From RUG14871 sp045539425 (GTDB taxonomy: Bacteria > Bacillota_I > Bacilli_A > Erysipelotrichales > Erysipelotrichaceae), in assembly GCA_045539425.1 (NCBI GenBank), contig JAZQFH010000012.1:1-64000 (forward strand): 64,000 nucleotides of DNA, in the 5' to 3' direction. Both the position numbers and the translations under genes were made by a program. Positions within the stretch are counted from its first letter, which is position 1. The number at the start of each line of letters is the position of its first letter. The notes under the pieces are model-generated. The model made no database searches, was not told the DNA's origin, and saw only the letters and a list, made by a program, of their open reading frames with translations. Below, piece after piece: positions 50,646 to 59,642 of this stretch.

Positions 50646-52301
50646 TTATTTTACAGTGATGCGTCCTTCCGGTTGGGCGTAGCGTTCACTGACATTGTCC
50701 AGCTTGGAAAGATAGGCAGCGAAGACATTGCTGTCTGTCGGGCCGGCGGAAATAATGAATTCACAGTCCTTAAAGAGATTATTTCCGTCACCCATGTGGG
50801 CTAACACATAGTCCGGACCTCCGAGCGTGTAGGATTTTTCCGGATCAATCGGGACATATTCCCCGTTCTGTAATACCATGACATCTTTGACCCGGCGCTC
50901 GCCCGTGATTTCCACAAACATGTTATCCGCGTCCACAACAACCGAGGAAGGGATGGAGGTGTCAATGGTGTATTTTAAGCCGGATACCTGTAAGAAGCCG
51001 CCGAATTCTCCGACTGCCTTCTCATCAAAGGAAGGAAGCCCTTCCGTAAAGCGGGAGGTGAATTCCAGGGAATCCAGGATCTGCTGACCGGTTGCGATGC
51101 AGCTGGAGAGGGAGTTCATAAACGGTAATACATCGATCACATTCTGATGCGTGATGTCTCCGGCAGGGATGGTTTTCCGTACCGCTCCGCCGTTGACGAT
51201 GACGATATCCGTCCCAAGGTAATCCCGCCAGGCGTCCGCTACCAGATTGGCCAGACCGACTTCACGGTTTCTTACCAGGCGGATTCCGGCTTCATCCGTG
51301 ATACTTAAATCGAAATCCGTATGGGAGACTTTGACATTCAGTAATTTTGCCAGAGCTTCTTCTTCATCGGCGATGATACCTTTGACTGTCTCATCTTCCC
51401 TGTCATACTCGGAAATCAGCATGGTCTCCAGCGTTCCGTCTTTGCCGATAAAGAGTTCTCCGACATTGGCCATCTTGGTGCCGACGGAAGAGAGCAGGAC
51501 GTCTTTTCCTTCCTTATTCTGATAGGTTTCCCCGATAATGACCGCATGGGCATGTCCGTCCAGAACGGCGTCAATGCCTGTGGTGTTGCGGATCAGAGTG
51601 ACGGCATCGTACGGCTCGTAAATAACGCCCGTGCCCAGATGCGTTAAGGCAATCACGTAGTCGGCACCTTCCTTCCTTGCGGCATCCACACTGCTTTGAA
51701 CTCTCTCTGCCAATACGAGTCCGCTTTCTCCGCTTCCGAAGTCATAGACGAATTTGCCGTCTTCCATAAAGTAAGCCGGCGTGGAGGAAATGAGGGATTC
51801 CGGGGTCAGAACACCGAGGAAGGCTACTTTGACGCCGTCAAAATCTTTCATCACATATCCCGGTGTTGTTTCAAAGATGTTGGCCTTTGTTCCGGAATAG
51901 GCTACGTTGCAGGCGACAATGTCGAAGTCTGCCAGCTTCATTAATTCACTGAGACGTTCCATGCCATAGTCAAATTCATGGTTGCCGATCGTCGCAATAT
52001 CATATCCCATGGCATTCATGATATGAATGATCTGCTCACCTTTGGAGATGGAACCGATGGTTCCGCCCTGCAGGTAATCCCCGCAGTCCACCAAAGCGAC
52101 ATACGGATGTTCCGCCTTATCGTCATCGATCAAAGCTTTCAGTTTGGAATAGCCCAGATTGTCGCTGACGCCGCAGTGAACGTCGCTGGTGAAGAAGATA
52201 TGAATGTCATCCTTTAATTCGGGTTTCTTCTCTTCTTTGGCGCAGGCGAAAAGAGTGAACATAAAACATATGGTCAGTAACAGTTTGATGATTTTCTTCA
52301 T
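50646..52301 (-). CDS. Lipoprotein 5'-nucleotidase / metallophosphoesterase (UshA/YfkN type)
   Basis: 551 residues. Lipoprotein signal with lipobox LFAC (Cys about 20). Metallophosphatase motifs: SDVHCGV, DCGDYLQG, TIGNHEFDYG, ALTHLGTG and LDGHAHA. The C-terminal 5'-nucleotidase domain follows (about 330-550: NGGAVRKTIPAGDIT, LPFMNSL, DYVLAHMGDG). It releases nucleosides from extracellular nucleotides for uptake; specificity is not readable. It converges with rpmE and precedes a divergent small lipoprotein gene. Confidence 0.9.
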   Translation of the reverse strand: MKKIIKLLLTICFMFTLFACAKEEKKPELKDDIHIFFTSDVHCGVSDNLGYSKLKALIDDDKAEHPYVALVDCGDYLQGGTIGSISKGEQIIHIMNAMGYDIATIGNHEFDYGMERLSELMKLADFDIVACNVAYSGTKANIFETTPGYVMKDFDGVKVAFLGVLTPESLISSTPAYFMEDGKFVYDFGSGESGLVLAERVQSSVDAARKEGADYVIALTHLGTGVIYEPYDAVTLIRNTTGIDAVLDGHAHAVIIGETYQNKEGKDVLLSSVGTKMANVGELFIGKDGTLETMLISEYDREDETVKGIIADEEEALAKLLNVKVSHTDFDLSITDEAGIRLVRNREVGLANLVADAWRDYLGTDIVIVNGGAVRKTIPAGDITHQNVIDVLPFMNSLSSCIATGQQILDSLEFTSRFTEGLPSFDEKAVGEFGGFLQVSGLKYTIDTSIPSSVVVDADNMFVEITGERRVKDVMVLQNGEYVPIDPEKSYTLGGPDYVLAHMGDGNNLFKDCEFIISAGPTDSNVFAAYLSKLDNVSERYAQPEGRITVK

Positions 52302-52427
52302 ACGGAAAACTCCTGTCTTATGATTCTATATTTTATCAAACTTCCGCTGAAATTGAGCAAAATGATAAAAACAGATGAGAGGAAACGCGGAGAATAGTGT
52401 ATGATAATGAAAAAGGAGATATATATC

Positions 52428-52844
52428 ATGAACCGCAAAAAAGCACTGATTCCGTTGTTACTTGTTTTTCTCTTACTGTTAGGCGGCTGTAAAGGCTTTA
52501 AATATTCCTTCACCAGTTTCGGTGACAGCACCAAAATCGAGGTGAACGGAGCTGAGGGAGACTATGGAGAATCCTCGGACTTTGAAGTCGGGAAGAACCG
52601 TCAGATCATTCTGAAGTCAGAGCTGGAAGAAGGACAGCTGCAGATCGACTTTGCCGAAGCAACCGTATTCTATACGGATTCCGATTCTCCGCGAGATGTG
52701 ATTATTGGAGATGTTGTCACCAGCGTCAAGATCGGCAAAGGAGAAACACTGAACTTTGATCTGCCGCAGGGAGACTACGTGATGTGCTGTACTTGCATCG
52801 GCACGACCAAAGGCGTCGTCACGATGGATATCGAGAAGAAATAG
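52428..52844 (+). CDS. Small lipoprotein
   Basis: About 138 residues from the ATG at 52428, which has AAGGAG 9 bases upstream; earlier in-frame ATGs lack a site. The signal peptide LLLVFLLLLGGCKG has lipobox LGGC. The mature part is beta-rich (FEVGKNRQIILKSELEEGQLQIDF, FYTDSDSPRDVIIGD, DLPQGDYVMCC). No family recognised. The extra cysteine pair near the end (MCCTC) is unusual in a secreted protein. Confidence 0.75.
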   Translation: MNRKKALIPLLLVFLLLLGGCKGFKYSFTSFGDSTKIEVNGAEGDYGESSDFEVGKNRQIILKSELEEGQLQIDFAEATVFYTDSDSPRDVIIGDVVTSVKIGKGETLNFDLPQGDYVMCCTCIGTTKGVVTMDIEKK

Positions 52845-52865
52845 AAAGAGAACAGAAGAGTGAAT

Positions 52866-52892
52866 AAAGGACCGCAGGCATGCGGTCCTTTT
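52866..52892. terminator. Bidirectional terminator between the small lipoprotein gene and pepF
   Basis: AAAGGACCGCA at 52866-52876 pairs with TGCGGTCCTTT at 52881-52891. Confidence 0.85.
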
Positions 52893-52898
52893 GAATGA

Positions 52899-54650
52899 TT
52901 AGCAGAGTGCGATGAATTCGTCGATCTCATCGGCCAGAATCTGCAGAGAACTTCTCCAGAAATTGATGTCCGTCAGATCGATGCCGGCAATTTCCGCTGC
53001 TCCTTCCACCGTTGTCGTTCCGGTGGCCTGTAAGAGTTTCTTGTAGAGCGGTACAAAGGAAGCACCTTCCTTTTTATACTTGGCATAGAGTCCTCTGGCG
53101 AAGAGTCCGCCGAAGGCATACGGGAAGTTGTAGAAGCTTAAGTGTCCGCTATAGTAGTGGCCTTTGCAGATCCACATGTACGGATGCAGATAATTCGGAT
53201 CCAGTCCGTCGCCGTACGCTTTCTTCTGTGCTTCCAGCATGAGGTTGCATAAGTCATCCGCAAACAGGAATCCTTTTTCCCGGTTCTCAAAGACGGAAGT
53301 CTCAAAGAGGTAACGGGAGTAGATGTCGCAGACAATCTGGTTGGCGTCGCACAGCTGGCTTTCAATTAAGGCTCTGCGGGAGATCGGGTCTTTCTCTTTG
53401 GCGATGGCGGCACTGAGCGCTACCACTTCGTTGAAGGTGGAAGCCGTTTCCGCAACCGGCATGGAGACATCCTTATTTAACAGGGAGTTATTGCGCAGGC
53501 AGTGATTGTGGAAGGCGTGTCCCAGCTCATGGGCCAGCGTGATGACATCGCTCAGTGTGCCGTCGAAGTTGGTGAGAATGCGGCTTTCCTTTAAGGAATC
53601 CACGGAAGAGCAGAAGGCTCCGCCGACTTTTCCTTCATGCGGATAGAAGTCGATCCAGGCTTCATCAAAGGCTCTTTGGATCATCTCCGCCTCTTCTTCA
53701 TCAAATCCCTTGAACAGGGAAACCAGATAGTCTCTGGCGTCCTCGGTGGTAAAGGTGTCGCTGTTTCCTTCTAACGGCGCAAAGAGATCGTAGAACGGCA
53801 GGCCGTTTTCGTGTCCCAGCAGTCTGCCCTTGGCTTTCATATATTCATGGAATTTCGGTAAGTACTCATTGATGGCTCCCATTAAGGCATCCAGTGTTTC
53901 CTTTTTCATATGGGCATCCTTCAGTGTCTCATCCAGTGGGGAGTCATAGCCGCGCAGCTGACAGTGGGAGATGACTTCCATCTTGATGGAGTTTAAGGAG
54001 AATGCCACGGCATCCCTGATCCGGTCGTAGGATCTTAATTCCGCTTCATAAGCGCTCTTTCTGACTTCTGCACTGGCATCGTAGGCCTTGTTGCGGATAT
54101 CGGAAAGGTTGGTGATCTTTCCTTCATATTCAACCGGTACCGTGGAAGTCAGATAGCTCTGCAGTTCTCTCCAGGCACGGGAGCCGGAGATCTCGTAGAT
54201 GCTGATGGCTTCTTCCACTTCCGGAGAAAGCGTATAACGGGAGCTTTCCTTGATGTTTTTCAAATAGAATTCGTGTTCCTTCAAAAAAGCGTTGCCTTCG
54301 ATCAATGCATCCAGATCTTCGCATCCGGCAATGTATTTTACAATGGTGGTATTCGGAGAAGAAAGCCGGCTCAGCTTCTTGGCCAGTCTGCCGCTGACAG
54401 CGGAAGAGGTGGCATCTTTGGTGTTCACGGAACGTTTCAGATGGGCAAAGGAAAACAGTTTCCCGGCCGTCAGCTGAATTTCGATGGTGGACTTCAGGGC
54501 CTTCACCAGTACGTCTTCCGCGTTTCCGCTGAGATCCTTCGTGAATTCCTCCATTTCGTTAATTAATGTATCCAGCAGATCTTCATCTTTCTGAAACTGC
54601 GGGTCGTCATACCCGCGATACAGTTTGGTAAGTGACCATTCCTGATTCAT
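52899..54650 (-). CDS. pepF: Oligoendopeptidase F (M3 family)
   Basis: 583 residues, normal for the M3B group. The zinc site LAHELGHAFH gives HExxH, with the third ligand in ETASTFNEVV about 25 residues later. A cytoplasmic peptidase that cleaves short peptides. AGGGGG-type site upstream of the ATG. Single gene, ending at a shared terminator. Confidence 0.95.
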   Translation of the reverse strand: MNQEWSLTKLYRGYDDPQFQKDEDLLDTLINEMEEFTKDLSGNAEDVLVKALKSTIEIQLTAGKLFSFAHLKRSVNTKDATSSAVSGRLAKKLSRLSSPNTTIVKYIAGCEDLDALIEGNAFLKEHEFYLKNIKESSRYTLSPEVEEAISIYEISGSRAWRELQSYLTSTVPVEYEGKITNLSDIRNKAYDASAEVRKSAYEAELRSYDRIRDAVAFSLNSIKMEVISHCQLRGYDSPLDETLKDAHMKKETLDALMGAINEYLPKFHEYMKAKGRLLGHENGLPFYDLFAPLEGNSDTFTTEDARDYLVSLFKGFDEEEAEMIQRAFDEAWIDFYPHEGKVGGAFCSSVDSLKESRILTNFDGTLSDVITLAHELGHAFHNHCLRNNSLLNKDVSMPVAETASTFNEVVALSAAIAKEKDPISRRALIESQLCDANQIVCDIYSRYLFETSVFENREKGFLFADDLCNLMLEAQKKAYGDGLDPNYLHPYMWICKGHYYSGHLSFYNFPYAFGGLFARGLYAKYKKEGASFVPLYKKLLQATGTTTVEGAAEIAGIDLTDINFWRSSLQILADEIDEFIALC

Positions 54651-54777
54651 GTTGTATTTCCCCCTTATTGTGATTTATTATACCATGGCTTTAATTTTCT
54701 CTACGTTATGTGCTTTTTGTACACAGTTGACAAAATGTCACACGGATTTTCTTCTGTTTTTCCGGTACTTCTGTCTA

Positions 54778-54783
54778 TAATGA
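54778..54783 (+). promoter_or_regulatory. Possible -10 of the tandem lipoprotein genes
   Basis: TATAAT about 77 bases before the ATG at 54860, with no good -35 at the right distance. A TTGACA at 54727-54732 is too far upstream to pair with it. Confidence 0.35.
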
Positions 54784-54859
54784 AGTTGAAGAGAAGAAGG
54801 CATTTCCATCATTGATAAGAACAGGGTTGTTTTCCCAATGCTGTTAAGGAGGGAAGAAA

Positions 54860-56149
54860 ATGAAGAAAGCGGGAATTCTGTTACTGATCGCGCTGATCTG
54901 CGGCATGTTACTGTCGTGCAGCGGGAAGGTGCAGGATGTGAATCTGAAAGACTATGTAACATTGAACCTGGACGGATGCAGCGGAAAAGCAACAGGGGAA
55001 GCAGTGTTTGATTATGCGAAGCTAAAGGAAGCTACCGGCATAAAAAACAGTGAAACCTGGGTGCAGGTAACACTCAGTAAATCCTCCATGATAAAAAACG
55101 GAGACGTATTGAAGGTGCAGTGGAAGGTAGATGCCGAAGAGATACCGAAAGGGAAGTGGCATGTGATCTATGAAGACTATGAAATAAAAGTCGGAGAAGA
55201 TACGGCAGTCCTCTCAGAGGAATACAGCATACTGAAAGACGCGGAAGAGTGGCGGAACGTATTTCTTTTTTCGAGCGGCAGAGATTTGCCAAATAACATT
55301 GCAAAGTATTCCCTAAAGAAAATCATCTGCTCCTATAGCAGGTCTTACAGCCGCTGTGAATACGAAACGGAAGACGGCAGGAAACTGTATCTCCGTCTCA
55401 GCAATACCGATCAGCAGATCTTAACGGAAAACCATATCTATCTCCCTTTAAAAGATCTGGGGGAATATGAGGATGAAATGGATTTCATGCATTACGGGGC
55501 TACGTATACTTACAGGGGTTATGAACAATCCAACGGGGAGTATCCCTGCCTCTTCTTTCAGTGCAAATCCAATTCGGAAGATGGAAACTTCTTTGTGTCC
55601 TTTGAATGTGAAGACGGGATCTCTTTTGAAGAAGCCTTAAAGGCAGTGCGGATCATCCGTGGCGTCGTAAAGGAAGAGGCAAAGGAAGACGACTGGGTAA
55701 GAGCGCTGAAGGAAGAACATCTGACGGAACTGCCGCAGGATGCCAAAGCACAGGTTTATCTGATCTATCCGCGGGCGGATGATGTCTGGCTGAACAAAAA
55801 GGAACATACCAGAATCAATGAGTATTCCGTTAATGCGGTAACCCTAACAAATGACGGGTTCTTCTATATCGGCAGTGCCGACGGGTTTGACCGCACGTTC
55901 ATCGGGAAATACGAAGCCGTTTCCGGAAACCTTTACCGGTTCTATGGAGAAGAAGGACTTTGGGGAAGTGACGGCGACAGAACACCGGAAAAGGAAGTTC
56001 AATTCGATCCGAGTGACACCAAAGGATACTTTGAACTCTTGGAAAACGGCGTTATGCTTATGCTGGATCAGAACCGGAAGCCGTATTATGAAGAGGAGGA
56101 AAAGAATATTCTGTATCTGATCGGTACGGAAGACAGATATCAGAAATAA
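54860..56149 (+). CDS. Lipoprotein of unknown function, tandem paralogue 1
   Basis: 429 residues, lipobox LLSC. Residues about 24-110 form a beta domain (VNLKDYVTLNLDGCSGKA ... IKNGDVLKVQWKVDAE) also present in the next gene. A similar domain occurs in many Bacillota lipoproteins and zinc-ribbon membrane proteins. The C-terminal part (about 280-425) is also shared in outline (TLTNDGFFYIGSADG..., YRFYGEEG). AGGAGGG precedes the ATG. 15 bases separate it from the next gene. Confidence 0.75.
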   Translation: MKKAGILLLIALICGMLLSCSGKVQDVNLKDYVTLNLDGCSGKATGEAVFDYAKLKEATGIKNSETWVQVTLSKSSMIKNGDVLKVQWKVDAEEIPKGKWHVIYEDYEIKVGEDTAVLSEEYSILKDAEEWRNVFLFSSGRDLPNNIAKYSLKKIICSYSRSYSRCEYETEDGRKLYLRLSNTDQQILTENHIYLPLKDLGEYEDEMDFMHYGATYTYRGYEQSNGEYPCLFFQCKSNSEDGNFFVSFECEDGISFEEALKAVRIIRGVVKEEAKEDDWVRALKEEHLTELPQDAKAQVYLIYPRADDVWLNKKEHTRINEYSVNAVTLTNDGFFYIGSADGFDRTFIGKYEAVSGNLYRFYGEEGLWGSDGDRTPEKEVQFDPSDTKGYFELLENGVMLMLDQNRKPYYEEEEKNILYLIGTEDRYQK

Positions 56150-56164
56150 GGAAGGAGTCATGGC

Positions 56165-57352
56165 ATGAAGTGTAAAGTGATTCTTTTGATCACGGTGCTT
56201 GTACTGCTTACGGGCTGCACGGCACCAGAGGAGAAAGCCATAAAGGAAATCAATCTGAATCCATACCTCAGCATAGTAGAACAGGGGGTTGATGGGGAAG
56301 GCGTGGCGGCCTGGTCAATCGATGAAGCGGTATTAAAAAAGGAAATCGGAACAAACGACTCCCTGAACGAACTGATTTCCATAGAGGTGGAACCGAAAGA
56401 AAAGCTGAAAAACGGCGATATCGTTCATGTGAAATGGATAGTGGATGCGGATACGCTGAAGAAGAAGTACTTCGTAAACCCCGTGTACAACGATTTTGAA
56501 TATGAAATCGGGGAAAATACTCCGCTGGACTACTGCAACAGGTCCTGCCGCTATGAACAATTCAGAAAGGAAGTTTCCTTCTCTTATGAAGTTCCCATGT
56601 ACTGGGACCTCAGGGAAAAGGAAGGCGTACAGAACAGCGACGGATCCGTCACTCTGTCTTTATATGAGCGGGAAAAGGCGGGAGAGCTTCATATTGCGGA
56701 AAACGGAGAAACAACAGCCGTTCCGGAAGGCTTTAAACAAAGAGAGATCGTACTGAAAGACCCGGAATCCAAAGAGATACTGCGGAGAGTGAAAGCAGGA
56801 GTGAATTCCGAAGGGTTGTATGAGTTCTTTACTTACACAAAAGATTCCGTGGTTTATACGTTCCGTTTTGATCCGGGATTAGAGGAAAGAAAGCTGCTCT
56901 GGACAATCTGCGAGAAAGACTATGTTCTAAAAAGGGAAACGGAAGCGGGCCGAATCACTTATAAAATATCAAATCAGTTACCTTTGGACGAAGGAAACAC
57001 GGATGTGGAATTCTTTGTGAACAGGGAGGATATCAATACTGCTGAGAAAACATTCGTGAAAGGAATGGTGAGCATTAATATTCAATCAAACGGGTTAATT
57101 ACTGTTTCCTATGGCAAATGGGGAACGGGACTGTATTTCGGATTCTGGCAGAAGGAAGCAGGAAACCGTATTTCCTTCTTTGGAACAGACAACCCCTATG
57201 AATTGACGCATGATGACAGTCCGCTTTATCCAAAAATTCTATGCGATAAAACGGTGGACGGATATCTGGAATATCTGAGCGGGGATACACTTCAGCTGTA
57301 CGATGCGGATGGAACCCCTGTCAGCAATGCAGTATTTGTCAAAAAACAATAA
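56165..57352 (+). CDS. Lipoprotein of unknown function, tandem paralogue 2
   Basis: 395 residues, lipobox LTGC. It shares the N-terminal domain (INLNPYLSIVEQGVDGEG ... LKNGDIVHVKWIVDAD) with the upstream gene and has a similar ending (FGFWQKEAGNRISFFGT). The two form an operon ending at the hairpin 57358-57388. Probably a surface-exposed binding protein; no ligand can be named. Confidence 0.75.
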   Translation: MKCKVILLITVLVLLTGCTAPEEKAIKEINLNPYLSIVEQGVDGEGVAAWSIDEAVLKKEIGTNDSLNELISIEVEPKEKLKNGDIVHVKWIVDADTLKKKYFVNPVYNDFEYEIGENTPLDYCNRSCRYEQFRKEVSFSYEVPMYWDLREKEGVQNSDGSVTLSLYEREKAGELHIAENGETTAVPEGFKQREIVLKDPESKEILRRVKAGVNSEGLYEFFTYTKDSVVYTFRFDPGLEERKLLWTICEKDYVLKRETEAGRITYKISNQLPLDEGNTDVEFFVNREDINTAEKTFVKGMVSINIQSNGLITVSYGKWGTGLYFGFWQKEAGNRISFFGTDNPYELTHDDSPLYPKILCDKTVDGYLEYLSGDTLQLYDADGTPVSNAVFVKKQ

Positions 57353-57357
57353 GAACA

Positions 57358-57388
57358 AGAGAGGGATGCACAGCATTCCTCTCTTTTG
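57358..57388 (+). terminator. Terminator of the tandem lipoprotein genes
   Basis: AGAGAGGGATGC at 57358-57369 pairs with GCATTCCTCTCT at 57373-57384, then TTTTG. Confidence 0.8.
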
Positions 57389-57480
57389 TGTGGCGGGTAG
57401 ATGGTTCACAGATTTTATCACGCCGTTCCGTATCGATCTGAGACCATCACACTGATGACCTGAAAGGGTGAATACTTTCT

Positions 57481-57690
57481 TATGAATCCAGTACGATCCA
57501 ATAGCCATTATAGTCATCACCGTTTCTCTGAATGAAACCCAACTTCTTCAGAGTTTTGATTGCTCTGTATACGGTTTTCTCTGATTTTCCAATTCTCATT
57601 GCGATGTCTTTCGCAGCATAACAATCAGTTTCTCTGTCTTGGACATCTCACGGACATTTTTATGTCCAAGAGTCCGGCATCAATTGTTTT
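57481..57690 (-). pseudogene. Remnant of a winged-HTH protein (RecG-like/AlbA-type C-terminus)
   Basis: The minus strand can be read as AAKDIAMRIGKSEKTVYRAI, then KTLKKLGFIQRNGDDYNGYW and a stop. This is the usual C-terminal winged helix of RecG-like/AlbA_2 transcriptional regulators. Upstream the frame breaks twice within about 60 bases and no start is found. The rest of the gene is missing, so this is a decayed fragment in the about 340-base gap. Confidence 0.55.
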
Positions 57691-57693
57691 GGT

Positions 57694-58860
57694 CTAACTC
57701 ACCTGAATATTCGCAGAGATATAAACCCAGTTCATCAGGTCTAACTGAACATACCCGTTTACAGCGGTTTCATTGTCCTTGATAACATGTACCCACTGAT
57801 AACCGTCAGGCTGAAACCCCGGCAGGAATTCCATGATTCGATAGTGGTGAGTACTGTCTGCAGATTCATGGGTAAGAGTATACTGAGGAGTTCCGGTAAC
57901 CGCACTTGTTCGAATTGCGGGCTGACGTGACTGACTTGGATTGATCAAAAACAAAGGAGTTGTGTTGTATTGATAGGATTCATTCGCAGACAGAAAGGTG
58001 TAACCATTCGGATCAAGCTGTACATATCCATAGTAAACCTGATTTTCGCCGGTGGTATATTTCACAAATGCCCACTGATAACCATCAGACTCAAATCCTT
58101 TTCTGAAACTGAGGATATCAGCCTCACTGTAAGTCGGGATAATCAGATGATAAGCTGCGCCGGTAGAGGGCAGTTTTCTTAGTGCGGCTGTGTGAGAGCT
58201 TGTATGGAGTTTTACAAAGGGAGTAGTGCTTGCGGGATAAGAGCCGGAAGAAACAATTTTGAATGTGTATCCGTTTGTTCCATTGGATCCTCCTGCAGAC
58301 TGGTATGCATATCTTGTGAAAACGTCACACGGATTAATGTTTTCGTGCATGATGAACTGACCGCCACTTCCGGTATATTTGGAAAACTGCCATCCCTCTG
58401 CAACCTCCATATGAATATGCTGCTGAATTCTGCTTCCGTTACTGAACCAGCCACAGATTCCTTCTTTATAACAGACGGTTCCCTGGGTATACACTACAGG
58501 GTCAGTTTCCTCGTAAACAAAAGTATTAAATCCGAAAGCCGCAAAATCTGATCCGTTCATATGAGTAAGTGCAAAGGTTAAAACTCTCATCTGACCATCT
58601 TCACACATGACAGGAGCCTTATTTCCGGTTGCATCACAGGTTCCGAACATTGCTGTGTTGTACGGACCGATTTCGTGACCGGACTCATAGTAATTTTCCT
58701 GTCTTCCAAAATTATAGGTTTTCAGTAATCTAAGGTTACATGGAGCTTTCCAACTTGCCGGAGATGTCGATGTTCCACAGATATCCCAAGCCAAATGCGT
58801 AGACTTATAGCGCTGTGAAATGTTTATAACATCCATTGGATAAATTGCGTATTGTGTCAT
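57694..58860 (-). CDS. Divergent M23-like peptidase with C-terminal SH3-like repeats
   Basis: 388 residues, no signal peptide. The N-terminal half has an M23/LytM order of residues: DVINISQRYKSTHLAWDICG (H...D), ALTHMN and QHIHMEV (HxH before E-V). This suggests a zinc peptidase or a derivative that has lost part of the site. Two SH3-like repeats follow (about 205-295 and 300-388), each ending YGYVQLD / NGYVQLD. Without a signal peptide it resembles phage endolysins, but no holin or phage gene is nearby. A cell-wall-acting enzyme is inferred. Confidence 0.55.
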   Translation of the reverse strand: MTQYAIYPMDVINISQRYKSTHLAWDICGTSTSPASWKAPCNLRLLKTYNFGRQENYYESGHEIGPYNTAMFGTCDATGNKAPVMCEDGQMRVLTFALTHMNGSDFAAFGFNTFVYEETDPVVYTQGTVCYKEGICGWFSNGSRIQQHIHMEVAEGWQFSKYTGSGGQFIMHENINPCDVFTRYAYQSAGGSNGTNGYTFKIVSSGSYPASTTPFVKLHTSSHTAALRKLPSTGAAYHLIIPTYSEADILSFRKGFESDGYQWAFVKYTTGENQVYYGYVQLDPNGYTFLSANESYQYNTTPLFLINPSQSRQPAIRTSAVTGTPQYTLTHESADSTHHYRIMEFLPGFQPDGYQWVHVIKDNETAVNGYVQLDLMNWVYISANIQVS

Positions 58861-58886
58861 TTTTTATAATCTCTCTTTCTTTTAGA

Positions 58887-58904
58887 GAGAATACCGGTAT
58901 TCTC
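58887..58904. promoter_or_regulatory. 18-bp palindrome upstream of the M23-like gene
   Basis: GAGAATACCGGTATTCTC is a perfect palindrome 27 bases before the start of the gene ending at 57694. A candidate operator for a dimeric regulator, perhaps one of the XRE proteins next door. Confidence 0.4.
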
Positions 58905-59032
58905 GTGTCGCTGTTTCTTCCTGTATCACAACTGTGGCGCCGAAAGTTGCTCGCAGTGCAGAACCTTTGACACTGTCAGTCTAACATGTGAACTTTTATA
59001 TACTTTCCCATTTCAAATAGGTTTTTCTATTC

Positions 59033-59428
59033 TTATATGATCTGTTTCAGAAGACGAAGATTTGATTCAATATCATAGTCACTGTAGTAACGCAGGATAA
59101 AATTAAAAGCGAGATCTTCCCTGGTTTTATTGAGAAGATAACCTGCTTTATGGAATAAATCCATGGAAAACTCATATTCCAGATGAAGACCGAGGCACAG
59201 CTTCAGGACAGTCAGCTTATCCGGAGTCAAGTCATCGTTGTTTCTGAGATTACCAATCGTATTCTTAGAAAGATCTGCGTCTGCTTCGAGTAATGAAATG
59301 GAGACATTCCTGAGATTCATGTGCATTCTTAAGGTTTCGGAAAAACTGTTTGGCAGTGATTGTAGAATATTGTATATTTTTTGATTAATGGCTCGGATAT
59401 TCCCGGGTGTTTCTGTAAGTCTGTTCAT
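59033..59428 (-). CDS. Small XRE-like regulator
   Basis: 131 residues. The segment VSISLLEADADLSKNTIGNL then LTPDKLTVLKLCLGLHLEY fits an atypical helix-turn-helix followed by the usual XRE tail. Residues 85-131 are helical (LFHKAGYLLNKTREDLAF). Translated divergently from the membrane-bound XRE gene. The target may include the palindrome at 58887-58904; this is inference. Confidence 0.6.
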   Translation of the reverse strand: MNRLTETPGNIRAINQKIYNILQSLPNSFSETLRMHMNLRNVSISLLEADADLSKNTIGNLRNNDDLTPDKLTVLKLCLGLHLEYEFSMDLFHKAGYLLNKTREDLAFNFILRYYSDYDIESNLRLLKQII

Positions 59429-59642
59429 ATGTTTAACCTCCGTAAAATGGGCCCGGAGTTATTGAAACACAGATTATATGTCAATTATTATCCAAAACGG
59501 ACTATTGATAGACCAAAAGGAAATCTCACAATTAACACTAAGTAAACGAATTATAATGAGGTTTATTGTCATTTTTATCTCATTTCACAAAATGTCAAAT
59601 TCGTTTTATTGAAATAAACGGAAGAGAGAATACAATGAAATC

